Assembly (NCBI GenBank): GCA_022796195.1
Contig: JAAWIE010000010.1
Span: forward strand, 1 to 39,427
DNA from: Lawsonibacter sp.
GTDB lineage: Bacteria; Bacillota; Clostridia; Oscillospirales; Oscillospiraceae
Direction of reading: 5' to 3'
DNA length: 39,427 nucleotides
Under the pieces are notes generated by a model. The model was given only the letters and a program-made list of their open reading frames with translations, did no database searches and had not been told where the DNA came from. This document shows, one piece after another, positions 8,629-15,882 of the stretch (position 1 is its first letter; every line of letters begins with the position of its first letter). A program made the translations under genes and the position numbers.

Positions 8629-9300
8629 ATGGACCCTGCGTCTAATATTTGTTACATCGTGGGAGCAATGTCGCTGACCCCCGATCTGCGTCCCTACCCC
8701 GTCTCCGGGGACTACGTCATCGCCGCCGACCGGGGGTTCGATTCCTTGATGGCCTACGGCGTCCCACCGGACCTGGCGGTGGGGGATTTTGATTCTCTGG
8801 GCCATCGGCCCAACCACCCCAATGTGATCCAGCTCCCCGCCGAGAAGGATGACACCGATATGGTCTACGCCATCCGAAAGGGCTTGGAGCTGGGCTACCG
8901 CCGGTTCATTCTGTTGGGCGGCGTGGGGGGACGGCTGGAACATACCCTGGGGAATCTTCAGCTGCTGGACTGGCTGGCGCTCCATGGGGCGCAGGGATTT
9001 TTGGCCGGAGAGAAAACCGCTGCCACCTGCATCCGCGACGGCGGAAAGATTATCTTTCCGCCCTCCATGTCCGGCTACCTGTCCGTATTCTGCAACAGCG
9101 GCAAGGCAGAGGGCGTGGAACTGTCCGGACTGAAATATCCGCTGGAAGACTTCACCCTAACCGGAGATTTCCCCTTGGGTGTGAGCAACCAGTTTTTGGC
9201 GCAGGAGGCCCCTGTGTCGGTCCAGTCGGGCAGTCTGCTCCTGATTTGGGAGGACCGGGGGGACTTCTACTCCCAGCTGCCCCAGCTTTGGGCGCGTTAA
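8629..9300 (+). CDS. thiamine diphosphokinase
   Basis: A 223-residue enzyme that transfers diphosphate from ATP to thiamine, giving the TPP cofactor. The catalytic N-domain has the signature ADRGFDSLMAYGVPPDLAVGDFDSL, with the acidic metal-binding DFDS and later EKDDTDM. The C-terminal beta-domain that binds thiamine follows from about residue 140 (PLEDFTLTGDFPLGVSNQF, the family P-L...GvSN element). Length is normal. The start has AAAGGAG ten bases before the ATG. It is a single-gene unit with its own promoter and a strong terminator at 9321-9344. Confidence 0.92.
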   Translation: MDPASNICYIVGAMSLTPDLRPYPVSGDYVIAADRGFDSLMAYGVPPDLAVGDFDSLGHRPNHPNVIQLPAEKDDTDMVYAIRKGLELGYRRFILLGGVGGRLEHTLGNLQLLDWLALHGAQGFLAGEKTAATCIRDGGKIIFPPSMSGYLSVFCNSGKAEGVELSGLKYPLEDFTLTGDFPLGVSNQFLAQEAPVSVQSGSLLLIWEDRGDFYSQLPQLWAR

Positions 9301-9320
9301 CCTTCTTCCCACCAGCTCTG

Positions 9321-9344
9321 GAGGCAGTGGAAAACCACTGCCTC
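9321..9344 (+). terminator. intrinsic terminator of thiamine diphosphokinase
   Basis: GAGGCAGTGG-AAAA-CCACTGCCTC is a perfect 10-bp stem followed by TTTTTCTC, starting 20 bases after the stop codon. Confidence 0.9.
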
Positions 9345-9444
9345 TTTTTCTCTGCTGTAAGCTGGTGACAAATCGCACCGGATGCCGCCGGCGGGCGTCT
9401 TTTCTACTGGCATCTTTCCATCAAGTACTTTCAAAAATGAAGTA

Positions 9445-9464
9445 TTCGACGTTTTTCGACAAAA
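9445..9464 (-). promoter_or_regulatory. tandem Spo0A-type (0A) boxes upstream of the integrase
   Basis: Read on the minus strand, 9464-9455 is TTTTGTCGAA, a perfect match to the Spo0A box core TGTCGAA, and 9451-9445 is CGTCGAA, one mismatch away. The two cores are offset by exactly 10 bp, one helical turn. They end 4 bp upstream of a possible -35 (9469). Confidence 0.5.
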
Positions 9465-9468
9465 TATC

Positions 9469-9497
9469 TTGTCCTCTCGCTGTTTTTGTTCCATAGT
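9469..9497 (+). promoter_or_regulatory. weak sigma-A-like promoter of the integrase
   Basis: TTGTCC at 9469-9474 and CATAGT at 9492-9497, spacer 17 bp. Each hexamer matches four of six positions, the kind of promoter expected to need an activator. The inferred start near 9504 leaves a leader of about 70 nt. Confidence 0.4.
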
Positions 9498-9573
9498 TTA
9501 AATCAGGGTGAATTTTCCATCGCATACTGGGAAAACTAGCCTGAAAGAGAAAAAGATATGGAGGTCAAAAACT

Positions 9574-10704
9574 ATGGCAAGAAAGACAGTGGAGCGCAAT
9601 ATTTCCTATGATGAGACCCGAAAAATCTATTATGTCAGCATGGACCTGGGCAAAGACAAAGACGGAAAGCGGGTCAAGCGGTACCAAACCTACCGCACTC
9701 TCTATGCCGCCCGCATGGGTCTGCGGGATTTTCTCACCCACCGGGAGCAGGAACTTCGCACCCCTAAGCACGACCTGACTCTGGCCGACTGGCTGGAGAG
9801 CTGGCTGGACAACATTGTCCGGCCCACCCGGGCGGAGACCACCGTGTACGGCTATCAAAAGATTATTGAAAATCATGTTCTTCCCGCGCTGGGCCACATT
9901 CCCCTACTGAAGCTCACGCCTATGGACATTCAGCAGTACTATATCCATATCCAGCAGGAGACCGGCCTGTGTTCCAACACCCTGCGGCGGCACCACGACC
10001 TGCTCTCTTCCGCACTGCGTTCGGCAGTGCGTCAGGACAAACTGCTCACATCCCCTATGGACCGGGTGGAACCGCCCCGTGCCAAGCAGAAGGAGGCGTC
10101 CTACCTCCGGCCCGAGGAGCTGAAACAGCTCTATGCCCTTCTGGAGGGGCACACACTGGAGATCCCCGCCAAGCTGGCTGGCAGCCTGGGGATGCGCCGG
10201 GAGGAAATCTGTGGTCTGAAATGGGACTGTATTGATTTCCAGCGCCAGCTGCTGTCCATCAAAGAGGCCCGCACCGCCTTTGGGGCCATGGTGGTCCAAA
10301 AGGAGACCAAAACCCGTTCCTCCGTGCGTACCCTGTTCATGCCCGATGACGTGGCCCAGCTGCTTTACACCGAACAAGAGCGCCAGAAGCAGCTGTATCG
10401 GGAGGGGCGGCTGGAGGAACCCAGCCAATTTGTGGTCCTGGACCACAAGTTTCTGCCTTACTCCCCCAACGCCCTCTCTCTGGCCTTCACCCGCTTTGTC
10501 CGCAAGCACAATCTGCCCCGAGTCACCCTTCACGGCCTTCGCCACTCCTTCGCCACTGTGGCTTCCTTCCAGGGCGTCCCGCTGTTCGACATCGGCAAAG
10601 CTCTGGGCCATGCCACGCCCGCCACGACCGGCAAAATCTACACCCATTTGGTGGACCACACCCATGAGGATACCCTCTTAAAGGTTTCTGACGCATTGAA
10701 ATAA
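9574..10704 (+). CDS. site-specific tyrosine recombinase/integrase
   Basis: A 376-residue phage-type integrase when started at the ATG at 9574, which has GGAGGT eight bases upstream; the longer frame from 9508 lacks such a site. Residues 1-60 form an AP2-like or arm-binding N-terminus (KIYYVSMDLGKDKDGKRVKR), 65-165 the SAM-like core-binding domain, and 175-376 the catalytic domain with R208, H320-x-x-R323, H346 and nucleophile Y356 (GKIYTHL). All catalytic residues are present, so it should be active. No excisionase, phage gene or att-like direct repeat was found around it. It sits between thiamine diphosphokinase and the ribosomal rplJL genes. Its upstream region has Spo0A-type boxes. Confidence 0.9.
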   Translation: MARKTVERNISYDETRKIYYVSMDLGKDKDGKRVKRYQTYRTLYAARMGLRDFLTHREQELRTPKHDLTLADWLESWLDNIVRPTRAETTVYGYQKIIENHVLPALGHIPLLKLTPMDIQQYYIHIQQETGLCSNTLRRHHDLLSSALRSAVRQDKLLTSPMDRVEPPRAKQKEASYLRPEELKQLYALLEGHTLEIPAKLAGSLGMRREEICGLKWDCIDFQRQLLSIKEARTAFGAMVVQKETKTRSSVRTLFMPDDVAQLLYTEQERQKQLYREGRLEEPSQFVVLDHKFLPYSPNALSLAFTRFVRKHNLPRVTLHGLRHSFATVASFQGVPLFDIGKALGHATPATTGKIYTHLVDHTHEDTLLKVSDALK

Positions 10705-10710
10705 AATACA

Positions 10711-10744
10711 GCAGGAGCGGGGACCAATCGGTCCTCGCTCCTGC
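10711..10744. terminator. convergent terminator between integrase and rplL
   Basis: A 15-bp stem with one G·T pair and an AATC loop. The minus side runs into TGTATTTTATTTC, so termination should be strongest for rplJL, which ends 43 bases away. The integrase ends just before it on the other side. Confidence 0.8.
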
Positions 10745-10786
10745 TTATCATACCTTGGAATCGGGTATCCAGCTGAACGGGGGAAC

Positions 10787-11164
10787 TTACTTCAGCTCCA
10801 CCTTGGCGCCGGACTCCTCCAGCTTCTTCTTCAGCTCCTCGGCCTCGTCCTTGGAGACGGCCTCTTTCAGGGTCTTGGGAGCGCCCTCAACGGCGGCCTT
10901 GGCCTCAGCCAGACCCAGACCGGTGATCTCACGGACAGCCTTGATGACCTTGATCTTGGCAGCAGCATCAAAGCCGGCCAGAACCACGTCAAACTCGGTT
11001 TTCTCCGCAGCGGCCTCAGCGGCTCCGCCGCCAGCGGCGGGCGCAGCCATAGCGGCGGCGGACACGCCGAACTCTTCCTCCAGAGCCTTCACCAGCTCAG
11101 ACAGCTCCAGAACGGTCAGAGCCTTAACTTCCTCGATCAGAGCAGTAATTTTCTCACTAGCCAT
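10787..11164 (-). CDS. rplL: 50S ribosomal protein L7/L12
   Basis: A 125-residue ribosomal stalk protein that recruits translational GTPases. The N-terminal dimerisation helices ([19 protein letters not shown]) are followed by an alanine/glycine-rich hinge (about 38-53) and the C-terminal factor-binding domain with [20 protein letters not shown]. Length and sequence are standard. It follows rplJ in the usual order, with a 68-base gap and a strong ribosome site (TAGGAGG). Confidence 0.98.
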   Translation of the reverse strand: MASEKITALIEEVKALTVLELSELVKALEEEFGVSAAAMAAPAAGGGAAEAAAEKTEFDVVLAGFDAAAKIKVIKAVREITGLGLAEAKAAVEGAPKTLKEAVSKDEAEELKKKLEESGAKVELK

Positions 11165-11232
11165 GATAAATTAACCTCCTAATTGTGTAAGATCAAATTT
11201 TATTCCGCTCCCTGCCGGGAGCATTCTGCCGC

Positions 11233-11784
11233 TTATTCTGCGGCGGGAGCCTCGGCTTCTTCTGCTCCCTCCTTGGCGGCGGGCTGGCCGCCCTGCTCGG
11301 CGATGGCTTTCAGCACGATAGCCAGGCTGGTAATGGGAGCCAGCATCATACCCAGAGCCTGGGCCTGAAGAACGTCCTTAGCAGGCAGTTCCGCCAGAGC
11401 CATGATCTCGTCCAGGGAAAGCACCTTGCCGTCCATAAAGCCGCCCTTGATGGTAAACTTGCCGTCGCCCAGCTTCTTGGCGTGCTTGTTGACCACGCGC
11501 ATGGGGGCGATGGGGTCGCCGGCGCTGGTGGCCAGAGAAGTGGTGCCGTTGAGCACCCCGTCCAGCTCCTTCAAGCCGGCATCGTCCAGAGCGAAGCGGA
11601 CCAGCGTGTTTTTCACTACGCTGTACTTCACATCGTTCTGCCGCAGCTCAGCGCGCAGAGCGGTGTCCTCCGCCACGGTGATGCCCTTGTAGTCCACCAG
11701 CACGCCGCTGGCGGCGCCCTTCAGCTGCTCTTCCAGAGCGGCCACAATAGCCTTTTTTTCAGAAAGGACCTTTGCGTTAGGCAT
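11233..11784 (-). CDS. rplJ: 50S ribosomal protein L10
   Basis: A 183-residue protein that anchors L7/L12 dimers to the ribosome and binds its own mRNA leader. The true start is the ATG at 11784 (MPNAKVLSEKK), with GGAGGT upstream; an in-frame extension to 11934 would run through the L10 leader and is not real. The rRNA-binding N-domain contains VLVDYKGITV and YSVVKNTLV, and the C-terminus is the acidic/alanine-rich tail that carries L7/L12. It is normally cotranscribed with rplK and rplA in many bacteria, but here it has its own promoter and leader. Confidence 0.97.
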   Translation of the reverse strand: MPNAKVLSEKKAIVAALEEQLKGAASGVLVDYKGITVAEDTALRAELRQNDVKYSVVKNTLVRFALDDAGLKELDGVLNGTTSLATSAGDPIAPMRVVNKHAKKLGDGKFTIKGGFMDGKVLSLDEIMALAELPAKDVLQAQALGMMLAPITSLAIVLKAIAEQGGQPAAKEGAEEAEAPAAE

Positions 11785-11799
11785 TTTGGTTTCACCTCC

Positions 11800-11933
11800 A
11801 GAAAGTTGTTCACGCGCAACAAAAAACCTCCCGCCGGAAGACAGGAGGACAGCACAAACAAAGTTGATCATTCCTTTGTATGCACTCTCGGCAGGAATTA
11901 CGCCCTTCCGGGCCCCTGCTGTCTTTGAACGCA
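11800..11933 (-). ncRNA. ribosomal protein L10 leader
   Basis: The transcribed strand carries GACAGCAGGGGCC, then GCGTAATTCCTGCCGAGAG, the conserved L10-leader kink-turn and stem segments, followed by a terminator hairpin (11848-11821) and the rplJ ribosome site. In this family excess L10 or L10(L12)4 binds the leader and favours termination or blocks translation. Confidence 0.9.
11821..11848 (-). terminator. attenuator hairpin in the L10 leader
   Basis: CCTCCTGTC-TTCC-GGCGGGAGG (with two G·U pairs) followed by TTTTTTG lies 37 nt upstream of the rplJ start, inside the transcript. This indicates control by premature termination. Confidence 0.85.
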
Positions 11934-11939
11934 AGGGGG

Positions 11940-11968
11940 ATTATACCCCAATTTGGGACAAATGTCAA
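11940..11968 (-). promoter_or_regulatory. consensus sigma-A promoter of rplJL
   Basis: On the minus strand a perfect TTGACA (11968-11963) and a perfect TATAAT (11945-11940), spacer 17 bp. One of the strongest promoters in the window. Confidence 0.9.
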
Positions 11969-12047
11969 GGGATTCTTTCCAAATTTCCGCAAAAGGCGGC
12001 GTTCCCATTTCGACGCCGTTAAGATTTTCCATTCCGCCGGTCCGGCC

Positions 12048-12076
12048 TTTACCTTTGCCCGGATTTTTGATATAAT
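12048..12076 (+). promoter_or_regulatory. promoter of the KdpDE-like pair
   Basis: TTTACC at 12048-12053 and a perfect TATAAT at 12071-12076, spacer 17 bp. The leader is only about 18 nt and includes the TTAGGAGG ribosome site. Confidence 0.65.
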
Positions 12077-12100
12077 TGTAGAACTTTAGGAGGTGCCGCC

Positions 12101-13306
12101 ATGTCCCAGCGCGTCAACGAACTGTATCACTGGCTGGATGTACAGGCCCACCGCGTCCCGGCGGTCCCCCGGAATCTGGGGGTAACGGCGCTGTTTCTGT
12201 GCGCCGCTTACTACGCCAGCAGCATCCTCATAACCCACACGGGCGGAGAGAACAACTCCGCCCTGGTCTTCGTGCTGGCTGTGGCCCTGATCTCCCTGCT
12301 CACCTCCGGCTATGCCTATGGCATCGCCGCCTCGATTGTCGGGGCGCTGTTCATCAACATCTACTTTATGGAGCCTTACGATGCCTTCTCCCTCAGCCGC
12401 ACAGGCTACCCGGTAACGATGCTGTCCATGGTAGCTGTGTCCTGCATGGTGTGCGCCCTGACGGCCCGGGTAAAAAAACAGGCCACCGAGGCCGTCCGCC
12501 GGGAAAAGCGGACCAAGGCCCTGTACGAACAAAACGAGAAACTCAACGCGGAAAAGACGGCCATTCAGCTCCAGTCTGACCGCATCTCCATCCGAGAAAA
12601 CATTCTGCGGGCGGTGTCCCACGACCTGCGCACCCCGCTTACCTCCATCTCGGGGGCGGTGTCGGTGCTTCTGTCCAGCCCGGAAGTCTCGCCCAAAAAT
12701 CTGGCCATGCTCTCCGACATCAAACAGGATGCAGACAGCCTGATCGTTATGGTCGAAAACCTGTTGTCCGTTACCCGGGTACAGGACGGCACCATGCCGC
12801 TGAAAAAGCGGGAGGAGATGCTGGAGGAGGTGGCGGGAGACGCCCTGCTCACCACCCGGCGGCGTTTTCCTGACTGCTGCATTGAACTGGACCTGTCAGA
12901 GGACATCCTCTATCTGCCCATGGACACACTGCTGGTAAAACAGGTCATTGTTAACCTGTTGGAAAACGCAATCCGCCACTCGGGCGACACAGAACACATC
13001 ACCCTGCGCCTGTACCGCCAGGAGGACTGGGCTGTGGTGGAGGTGCGGGACCGGGGCCGGGGGCTGTCTGCGGAGGTGTGTCAGGCCGTCCGTACCGGCC
13101 AGCCCATGCCCCGCTCTCTGTCCGGCGATTCTACCCGAGGTATGGGCATCGGCCTGTCCGTGTGTCAGAGCATTATCAAAGCCCACGGCGGCTTCTTTAC
13201 CGCCGGGAACCATCCCGGCGGCGGCGCGGTATTCCGCTTTGGACTGCCCGCCGAACCGGCCGGCCTCCCCGCAGAGCCGCATCAACGAACGGAGGGTTTC
13301 CCATGA
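12101..13306 (+). CDS. membrane sensor histidine kinase, DUF4118/KdpD C-terminal type
   Basis: A 401-residue kinase matching the C-terminal half of KdpD. Three or four membrane helices lie in 25-125 (DUF4118-like, with the FINIYFMEPYDAF segment), then a coiled coil, a HisKA domain with H174 (VSHDLRTPL) and an HATPase with NLLENAIRHS, DRGRGL and GMGIGLSVC. The large N-terminal KdpD and USP domains are missing, and no kdpFABC potassium pump is in the window. It is therefore a KdpD-like kinase whose signal is unknown; potassium, turgor or envelope stress are guesses. Its stop overlaps the regulator start as ATGA. Confidence 0.88.
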   Translation: MSQRVNELYHWLDVQAHRVPAVPRNLGVTALFLCAAYYASSILITHTGGENNSALVFVLAVALISLLTSGYAYGIAASIVGALFINIYFMEPYDAFSLSRTGYPVTMLSMVAVSCMVCALTARVKKQATEAVRREKRTKALYEQNEKLNAEKTAIQLQSDRISIRENILRAVSHDLRTPLTSISGAVSVLLSSPEVSPKNLAMLSDIKQDADSLIVMVENLLSVTRVQDGTMPLKKREEMLEEVAGDALLTTRRRFPDCCIELDLSEDILYLPMDTLLVKQVIVNLLENAIRHSGDTEHITLRLYRQEDWAVVEVRDRGRGLSAEVCQAVRTGQPMPRSLSGDSTRGMGIGLSVCQSIIKAHGGFFTAGNHPGGGAVFRFGLPAEPAGLPAEPHQRTEGFP

Positions 13307-14010
13307 GCGAAAAACAGACCATTCTGATTATTGAGGATGAGCGGGCCATCAGCAACTTTATCAGCCGCGCCCTGTCCGCCAACGACTACCGCACCATCCC
13401 CGCCTACACAGGTAAGGAGGGGCTGTCCCTGTTCTTCTCCCACGGCCCCGACCTGGTGCTGCTGGACCTGGGGCTTCCCGACATGGATGGACTGGAGATT
13501 CTGGCCCAGTTCCGGGGCCTGCCCCGGGAGATTCCGGTTATCATCATCTCCGCCCGGGATCGGGAGGCGGAAAAGGTTCGCGCTCTGGACATGGGGGCGG
13601 ACGACTATGTCGTAAAACCCTTTGGCGTGTCTGAACTGCTGGCCCGGATTCGCTCCGCCCTTCGCCGTGCAGACCGGATCAAGCTGAGCCAGGGGATTCA
13701 GCGCGACGTATACCAGATTAAGGACCTGACCATTGATCTGGCAAAGCATCAGGTGCTTCTGGCTGGGGAGGAGATTCACTTCACCCAAAACGAATTTAAA
13801 ATTTTGGAACTGCTTGCCATTCACGCTGGAAAAGTGCTTACCTACGACTTTATTTTAGAGCATATTTGGGGCCCCTACGGCGGCAGCGGCAGCAACCAAA
13901 TCCTGCGGGTCAACATGGCGAATATCCGCCGGAAGTTAAAGGAAAATCCCTCAGACCCCAGGTACATTCACACCGAACTGGGCATCGGATACCGTATGCT
14001 GGATGACTAA
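13303..14010 (+). CDS. OmpR/KdpE-family response regulator
   Basis: A 235-residue transcription factor paired with the upstream kinase. The receiver domain spans 1-120, with the acid pair E11-D12, phospho-acceptor D55 (LLDLGLPD) and the conserved lysine in VVKPF. The winged-helix DNA-binding domain spans about 140-232 (LTYDFILEHIWG and YIHTELGIGYRM). It starts at the ATG overlapping the kinase stop codon, so the two are translationally coupled; the much longer in-frame extension from 13078 lies inside the kinase gene and is not real. Similarity to KdpE is clear, but no obvious target operon is adjacent. Confidence 0.92.
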   Translation: MSEKQTILIIEDERAISNFISRALSANDYRTIPAYTGKEGLSLFFSHGPDLVLLDLGLPDMDGLEILAQFRGLPREIPVIIISARDREAEKVRALDMGADDYVVKPFGVSELLARIRSALRRADRIKLSQGIQRDVYQIKDLTIDLAKHQVLLAGEEIHFTQNEFKILELLAIHAGKVLTYDFILEHIWGPYGGSGSNQILRVNMANIRRKLKENPSDPRYIHTELGIGYRMLDD

Positions 14011-14111
14011 GGTTTATCAAAATGCCGGAACGACGGCTAATTTAACAGCTTTTTTACAGCCGTTCCCCCTTCATTGATACCCATTTTATCCCAAATCCAC
14101 TATAATCAACT

Positions 14112-14216
14112 TGTAGACCGGGCGGCCAGTCCGCCTCTCTCCTGGACGGGCCCCTCTCTCCCCGGTATGCAAATGACCGCCCCCCTTCCGCCAAAGGGGG
14201 GCGGCTGCTTTTTCTT
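14112..14216 (+). ncRNA. candidate small RNA with CU-rich loops and strong terminator
   Basis: No gene fits 14011-14280. A perfect TATAAT (14101-14106) is followed by a foldable segment. ACCGGG (14117-14122) pairs with CCCGGT (14161-14166), and inside it GGCCAGTCC (14124-14132) pairs with GGACGGGCC (14144-14152) with one mismatch. The hairpin loop and the following linker both carry CCTCTCT, and the segment ends in a strong terminator (14177-14204). CU-rich single-stranded runs are typical of Gram-positive small RNAs that pair with ribosome sites. The -35 is poor: TTGATA lies 21 bp upstream. The identity is unknown. Confidence 0.4.
14177..14204 (+). terminator. intrinsic terminator after KdpE-like gene / candidate sRNA
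   Basis: CCGCCCCCC and GGGGGGCGG pair perfectly, extended by TT/AA, and are followed by CTGCTTTTTCTT. It lies 167 bases beyond the response-regulator stop, so it may end that mRNA or an independent small RNA. Confidence 0.8.
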
Positions 14217-14280
14217 GTCTTTGGTCCCAGCGCCGGACAAAGTGTTCCCATGACGCCAAACGCTGGATTCGACCGGCGCA

Positions 14281-14502
14281 TCAGGCCATCTTCGTAACCA
14301 TACGCTGGAAGGCGCTGTGAGGGACGTCGTCTTCCACCACCACGCTGGCCTTTTTACCCACCAAGGCGAACAGACCCAGCAGAGACCGGGCGTCCAACAT
14401 CATATCTTTGGTAAACAGCCACACCTCATAGGGGGCCTCACAGGCCAGACGGTTGATTTTCTCCACCTGGGCCTCGTCTTTAATCTCAATTTCTTTCAGC
14501 AT
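14281..14502 (-). CDS. HPr-like protein lacking the phosphorylatable histidine
   Basis: A 73-residue protein with the size and secondary-structure order of an HPr-fold phosphocarrier. The beta-strand KEIEIKDEAQVEKINRLA is followed by VWLFTKDMMLDARSLLGLFAL, corresponding to the HPr segment with the regulatory serine (here DARSLLGLF). The N-terminal GLHARPA motif with the active-site histidine is absent, so it cannot act as a PTS phosphocarrier. A regulatory role by analogy with Crh is possible but unproven. The start has AAAAAGGAGG before the ATG and its own promoter at 14587-14616. Confidence 0.7.
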   Translation of the reverse strand: MLKEIEIKDEAQVEKINRLACEAPYEVWLFTKDMMLDARSLLGLFALVGKKASVVVEDDVPHSAFQRMVTKMA

Positions 14503-14586
14503 AGAGGGAACCTCCTTTTTAAACGCGATACATTACATACGCCCATCGGGCAGGGGTTTCAGGCCGCATATCTCAGCGGCAACCCT

Positions 14587-14616
14587 ATTTTAACCGGAAA
14601 AACCTGCCTGCGTCAA
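14587..14616 (-). promoter_or_regulatory. sigma-A promoter of the HPr-like gene
   Basis: On the minus strand TTGACG (14616-14611) and TAAAAT (14592-14587), spacer 18 bp. The roughly 75-nt leader contains a GCCGC...GCGGC hairpin. Confidence 0.6.
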
Positions 14617-14698
14617 GACCGTATCTGTTTAAATTGCATAAATATATATATCAAATTTTGTTTAATATAAACAAAGACTTCCTTCTTTGCTTTAGCCA

Positions 14699-14727
14699 TT
14701 GACACCCCATTTTTCTCGGATTATAAT
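14699..14727 (+). promoter_or_regulatory. consensus sigma-A promoter of the serC operon
   Basis: A perfect TTGACA at 14699-14704 and a perfect TATAAT at 14722-14727, spacer 17 bp. No T-box or serine-responsive leader fits in the roughly 47-nt untranslated region. Confidence 0.88.
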
Positions 14728-14780
14728 TAGACACTGTTACCGTGATCGAATGATTTTGAATCCAGAAAGGGGCTTTTCCC

Positions 14781-15869
14781 ATGAGTCACACCCGTGTTTA
14801 CAATTTTGCCGCCGGTCCGTCCGTGCTCCCGCTGTCCGTACTGGAGCGCGCCGGGGCGGAACTTACCAACTACCGAAATTCCGGCATGTCCGTGATGGAG
14901 ATGAGCCACCGGTCCAAGATGTTTATGGACATCTTTCAGGAGACAAAGGATAAGCTGCGCAGGCTGATGAACATTCCTCAGGACTACCATATCCTCTTCC
15001 TCCAGACCGGAGCTTCGGGCCAGTTCTCTGCCATTCCGCTGAACCTTATCAGCCGGACCGGCAAGGCGGACTATGCGGTTACTGGCAACTTCTCCAATCT
15101 GGCCTGCCAGGAGGCAAAGAAGTACGGCCAAATCAGTCTGGCCTGCGACACCAGCAGCCGCAACCACAGCTGCATCCCCAGACAGACGGACCTGAAGCGG
15201 GACCCGGAGGCGGGATACTTCTACTACTGTGCCAATAACACCATCTATGGCACGGAATGGGACTACATCCCCGAAACTGGAGCCGTACCACTGGTGTGCG
15301 ATATGTCCTCCAACATTCTGTCTATGCCGGTGGATGTTTCTAAGTTCGGCTTGATCTACGCCGGGGCCCAGAAGAATATGGCCCCCGCCGGACTGACTGT
15401 GGTAATCCTTAAAGACGGTCTGGCCGGCTGTGAACTGCCCCTTACCCCGCTGATGATGAACTACAAGATCATGATTGAAAAGGACTCCATGTACAATACG
15501 CCCCCCTGCTGGTGCATCTACATGCTGGGCTTAATGCTGGACTGGGTGGCGGAGCACGGCGGGACAGAGGGGATGGAGAAGTTGAAATGGCAGCGGGCCA
15601 ATATGCTCTATGATCTGCTGGACTCCTCCCGCCTGTTCACCTGCCATGCGGAACCGGGCTCCCGTTCCGGGATGAATGTCACCTTCCGCACCGGAGACGA
15701 GACGCTGGACGCAAAATTTGTTCAACAGGCGGAGGAGGCCGGATTGGTCAACCTGAAAGGCCACCGGAAAACCGGCGGCATGCGGGCCTCCATCTACAAC
15801 GCCATGCCGTTGGAGGGCGTTGAGAAGCTGTGTGATTTTATCCGGGCCTTTGACAAAGAGAACGGATAG
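14781..15869 (+). CDS. serC: phosphoserine aminotransferase
   Basis: A 362-residue PLP enzyme that converts 3-phosphohydroxypyruvate and glutamate to phosphoserine in serine synthesis, and can act on the vitamin B6 precursor phosphohydroxythreonine. The N-terminal signature is NFAAGPSVLP (8-17), MSHRSKMF (41-48) follows, and the PLP lysine is K198 in AGAQKNMAPAG. The C-terminal HRKTGGMRASIYNAMP substrate-binding segment is complete. The start has AGAAAGGGG before the ATG. It heads an operon with an ECF S component and serA; a phosphoserine phosphatase is not present. Confidence 0.96.
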   Translation: MSHTRVYNFAAGPSVLPLSVLERAGAELTNYRNSGMSVMEMSHRSKMFMDIFQETKDKLRRLMNIPQDYHILFLQTGASGQFSAIPLNLISRTGKADYAVTGNFSNLACQEAKKYGQISLACDTSSRNHSCIPRQTDLKRDPEAGYFYYCANNTIYGTEWDYIPETGAVPLVCDMSSNILSMPVDVSKFGLIYAGAQKNMAPAGLTVVILKDGLAGCELPLTPLMMNYKIMIEKDSMYNTPPCWCIYMLGLMLDWVAEHGGTEGMEKLKWQRANMLYDLLDSSRLFTCHAEPGSRSGMNVTFRTGDETLDAKFVQQAEEAGLVNLKGHRKTGGMRASIYNAMPLEGVEKLCDFIRAFDKENG

Positions 15870-15882
15870 AAAGGAGGAGCCT

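Noticed and set aside
8590-8629. TPP riboswitch before thiamine diphosphokinase
   Set aside because: The leader is only about 30 nt and carries no TPP-riboswitch core.
9297-9494. 65-codon minus-strand open frame before the integrase
   Set aside because: It overlaps the thiamine diphosphokinase terminator and the 0A boxes, and has no ribosome site or recognisable motif.
11785-11934. 50-codon N-terminal extension of L10
   Set aside because: It translates the L10 leader and its attenuator; the start at 11784 has the proper ribosome site and matches L10 proteins.
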